Source: Verrucomicrobiota bacterium
Lineage (GTDB): Bacteria; Verrucomicrobiota; Verrucomicrobiia; Limisphaerales; UBA1096
Direction: 5' to 3'
Assembly (NCBI GenBank): GCA_003972865.1
Contig: QOAX01000257.1
Location: 1 to 30,968, forward strand
DNA: 30,968 bases
Below the pieces are notes generated by a model that saw only the letters and a list, made by a program, of their open reading frames with translations, did no database searches and was not told where the DNA came from. Positions 30,307-30,968 of the stretch are shown piece after piece (positions within the stretch are counted from its first letter, which is position 1; each line of letters begins with the position of its first letter). The position numbers were made by a program, and so were the translations under genes.

Positions 30307-30968
30307 TCAGTCGCGCCATGATCGCTCGATTTCTTTCGCGGCCTCGGGCCAAATGGGGTGATTCAACTTGAAGCCGGAGTCGAGCAATTTCCCAGGCACC
30401 ACTCGCCGGCTTTTGAGCAGCAACTCCGTCTCGGTGCGCATGAAGAATGCGCCAATCTCAAGCATCCACGCCGACGCCGGCAGGCCGAGCTTTACGCCGC
30501 ATGCCTCGCGGAACACGCGCATGAACTCGCGGTTCGGCATCGGGTTGGGCGAGCACATGTTGACCGGGCCGCTGAGTTGCTCGTGATCGAGACACCAGTC
30601 GAGCATCCGCAAAAAATCCTCCACGTGCAGCCAACTGACGTACTGCGTGCCCGGCCCCTGCGTGCCGCCAAGTCCGCGGCGGGTAATGTTGCGAAACGCC
30701 TCGAACACCCCGCCCGCACCGGTGCCGAAAACCATCGACAGGCGCATCGCAATGCGGCGCGTGTCCGGCGTCGTCGCCTCGAAGAGCGCCCGCTCCCAGC
30801 GGTTCACCACATCGACGGAAAACTCCCACTTGTTCCTCGGGCCGCCTTCCGGCACCGGATCGATTTCGCCGGTGGCCTCGTCCATGTCGCGGTCGAGCGA
30901 GTGGCGGTAAATCGTCGCGGAGCTGGCGTTGAACCACACCCTCGGCGGCGTGGCACACTCCGCGATCG
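30307..30968 (-). CDS. TIGR01777-type SDR epimerase (YfcH-like), partial (5' end outside window)
   Basis: About 220 codons are visible; the frame stays open to the right edge, reading IAECATPPRV ahead of WFNASSATIYR, so the start and the NAD(P)-binding glycine motif lie outside. NASSATIYRH holds the family's Ser/Thr-Tyr region, although the residue after Tyr is Arg rather than the usual Gly. FSVDVVNRWERALFEA, RRIAMRLSMVFGTGAGGVFE and QYVSWLHVEDFLRMLDW follow the extended SDR pattern, and GPVNMCSPNPMPNREFMRVF the family block. The C-terminus is DUF1731-like: LPASAWMLEIGAFFMRTETE, LLLKSRRVVPGKLLDSGFK, NHPIWPEA. The substrate is unknown; the E. coli homologue YfcH is uncharacterised to my knowledge. 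It is convergent with the PSD1 gene, 9 bp apart. Confidence 0.85.
   Translation of the reverse strand, partial: IAECATPPRVWFNASSATIYRHSLDRDMDEATGEIDPVPEGGPRNKWEFSVDVVNRWERALFEATTPDTRRIAMRLSMVFGTGAGGVFEAFRNITRRGLGGTQGPGTQYVSWLHVEDFLRMLDWCLDHEQLSGPVNMCSPNPMPNREFMRVFREACGVKLGLPASAWMLEIGAFFMRTETELLLKSRRVVPGKLLDSGFKLNHPIWPEAAKEIERSWRD

Overview
The window looks like a chromosomal segment from a GC-rich, Gram-negative member of the PVC group, most likely Verrucomicrobiota. The basis is family content: four pseudopilin-like proteins with a C-terminal DG(H) motif, a PSCyt1/PSCyt2/PSD1 protein, two secreted PQQ-type beta-propellers, an FG-GAP/ASPIC protein, a ThuA-like protein, and an ankyrin protein with a C-terminal 'SPNLREW...FYRVK' module. 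No 16S gene or other phylogenetic marker was available to test this. No tRNA, rRNA, CRISPR array, transposase or phage gene was seen. Both edges cut through genes.

Layout. 1-613: 5' part of a Tat-signal protein (-). 788-1507: a pseudopilin-like gene (+), convergent with a tandem operon of three paralogues (3805-1540, -). 3806-4106: an AT-rich 301-bp gap with two hairpins and a candidate promoter. 4107-5417: PQQ propeller (-). 5566-7330: proB and mazG (+). 7348-9660: a lipoprotein fusing a serine beta-lactamase-like domain to a NamZ/DUF1343 domain (-). 9727-13166: a three-gene succinate dehydrogenase operon in the order membrane anchor, flavoprotein, iron-sulfur subunit (-). 13268-14914: glycyl-tRNA synthetase (-). 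14996-17377: FG-GAP/ASPIC protein (+). 17358-18746: hemW and a 66-aa membrane protein (-). 18902-21644: M29-type aminopeptidase-like protein, ThuA-like protein and an ovothiol-type methyltransferase (+). 21647-22705: ankyrin protein (-). 22914-24158: second PQQ propeller (+). 24190-26037: SLC13-type transporter with TrkA-C domains (-). 26189-30297: RodZ-like protein translationally coupled to a large PSD1 protein (+). 30307-30968: 3' part of a TIGR01777-type epimerase (-).

The most striking signal is not a gene. The palindrome TTGGCCAA, usually extended to GCTTGGCCAAGC, occurs at least 21 times by eye in 31 kb. About a third of these copies lie in the roughly 5% of the DNA that is intergenic, and five of the six divergent intergenic regions carry an exact or degenerate copy. 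Inside genes it is read only as Leu-Ala-Lys or Leu-Gly-Gln. Six sites carry two units exactly 12 bp apart, which preserves reading frame. It is absent from the 5.9 kb holding the sdh operon and glyS. It resembles, in behaviour but not sequence, HIP1 of cyanobacteria or DNA uptake sequences. I do not know a described element of this sequence.

Functionally the region mixes housekeeping genes (proline synthesis, nucleotide sanitation, respiration, tRNA charging, heme trafficking) with lineage-typical secreted proteins. The genes are tightly packed: every convergent pair is separated by 32 bp or less, or overlaps.
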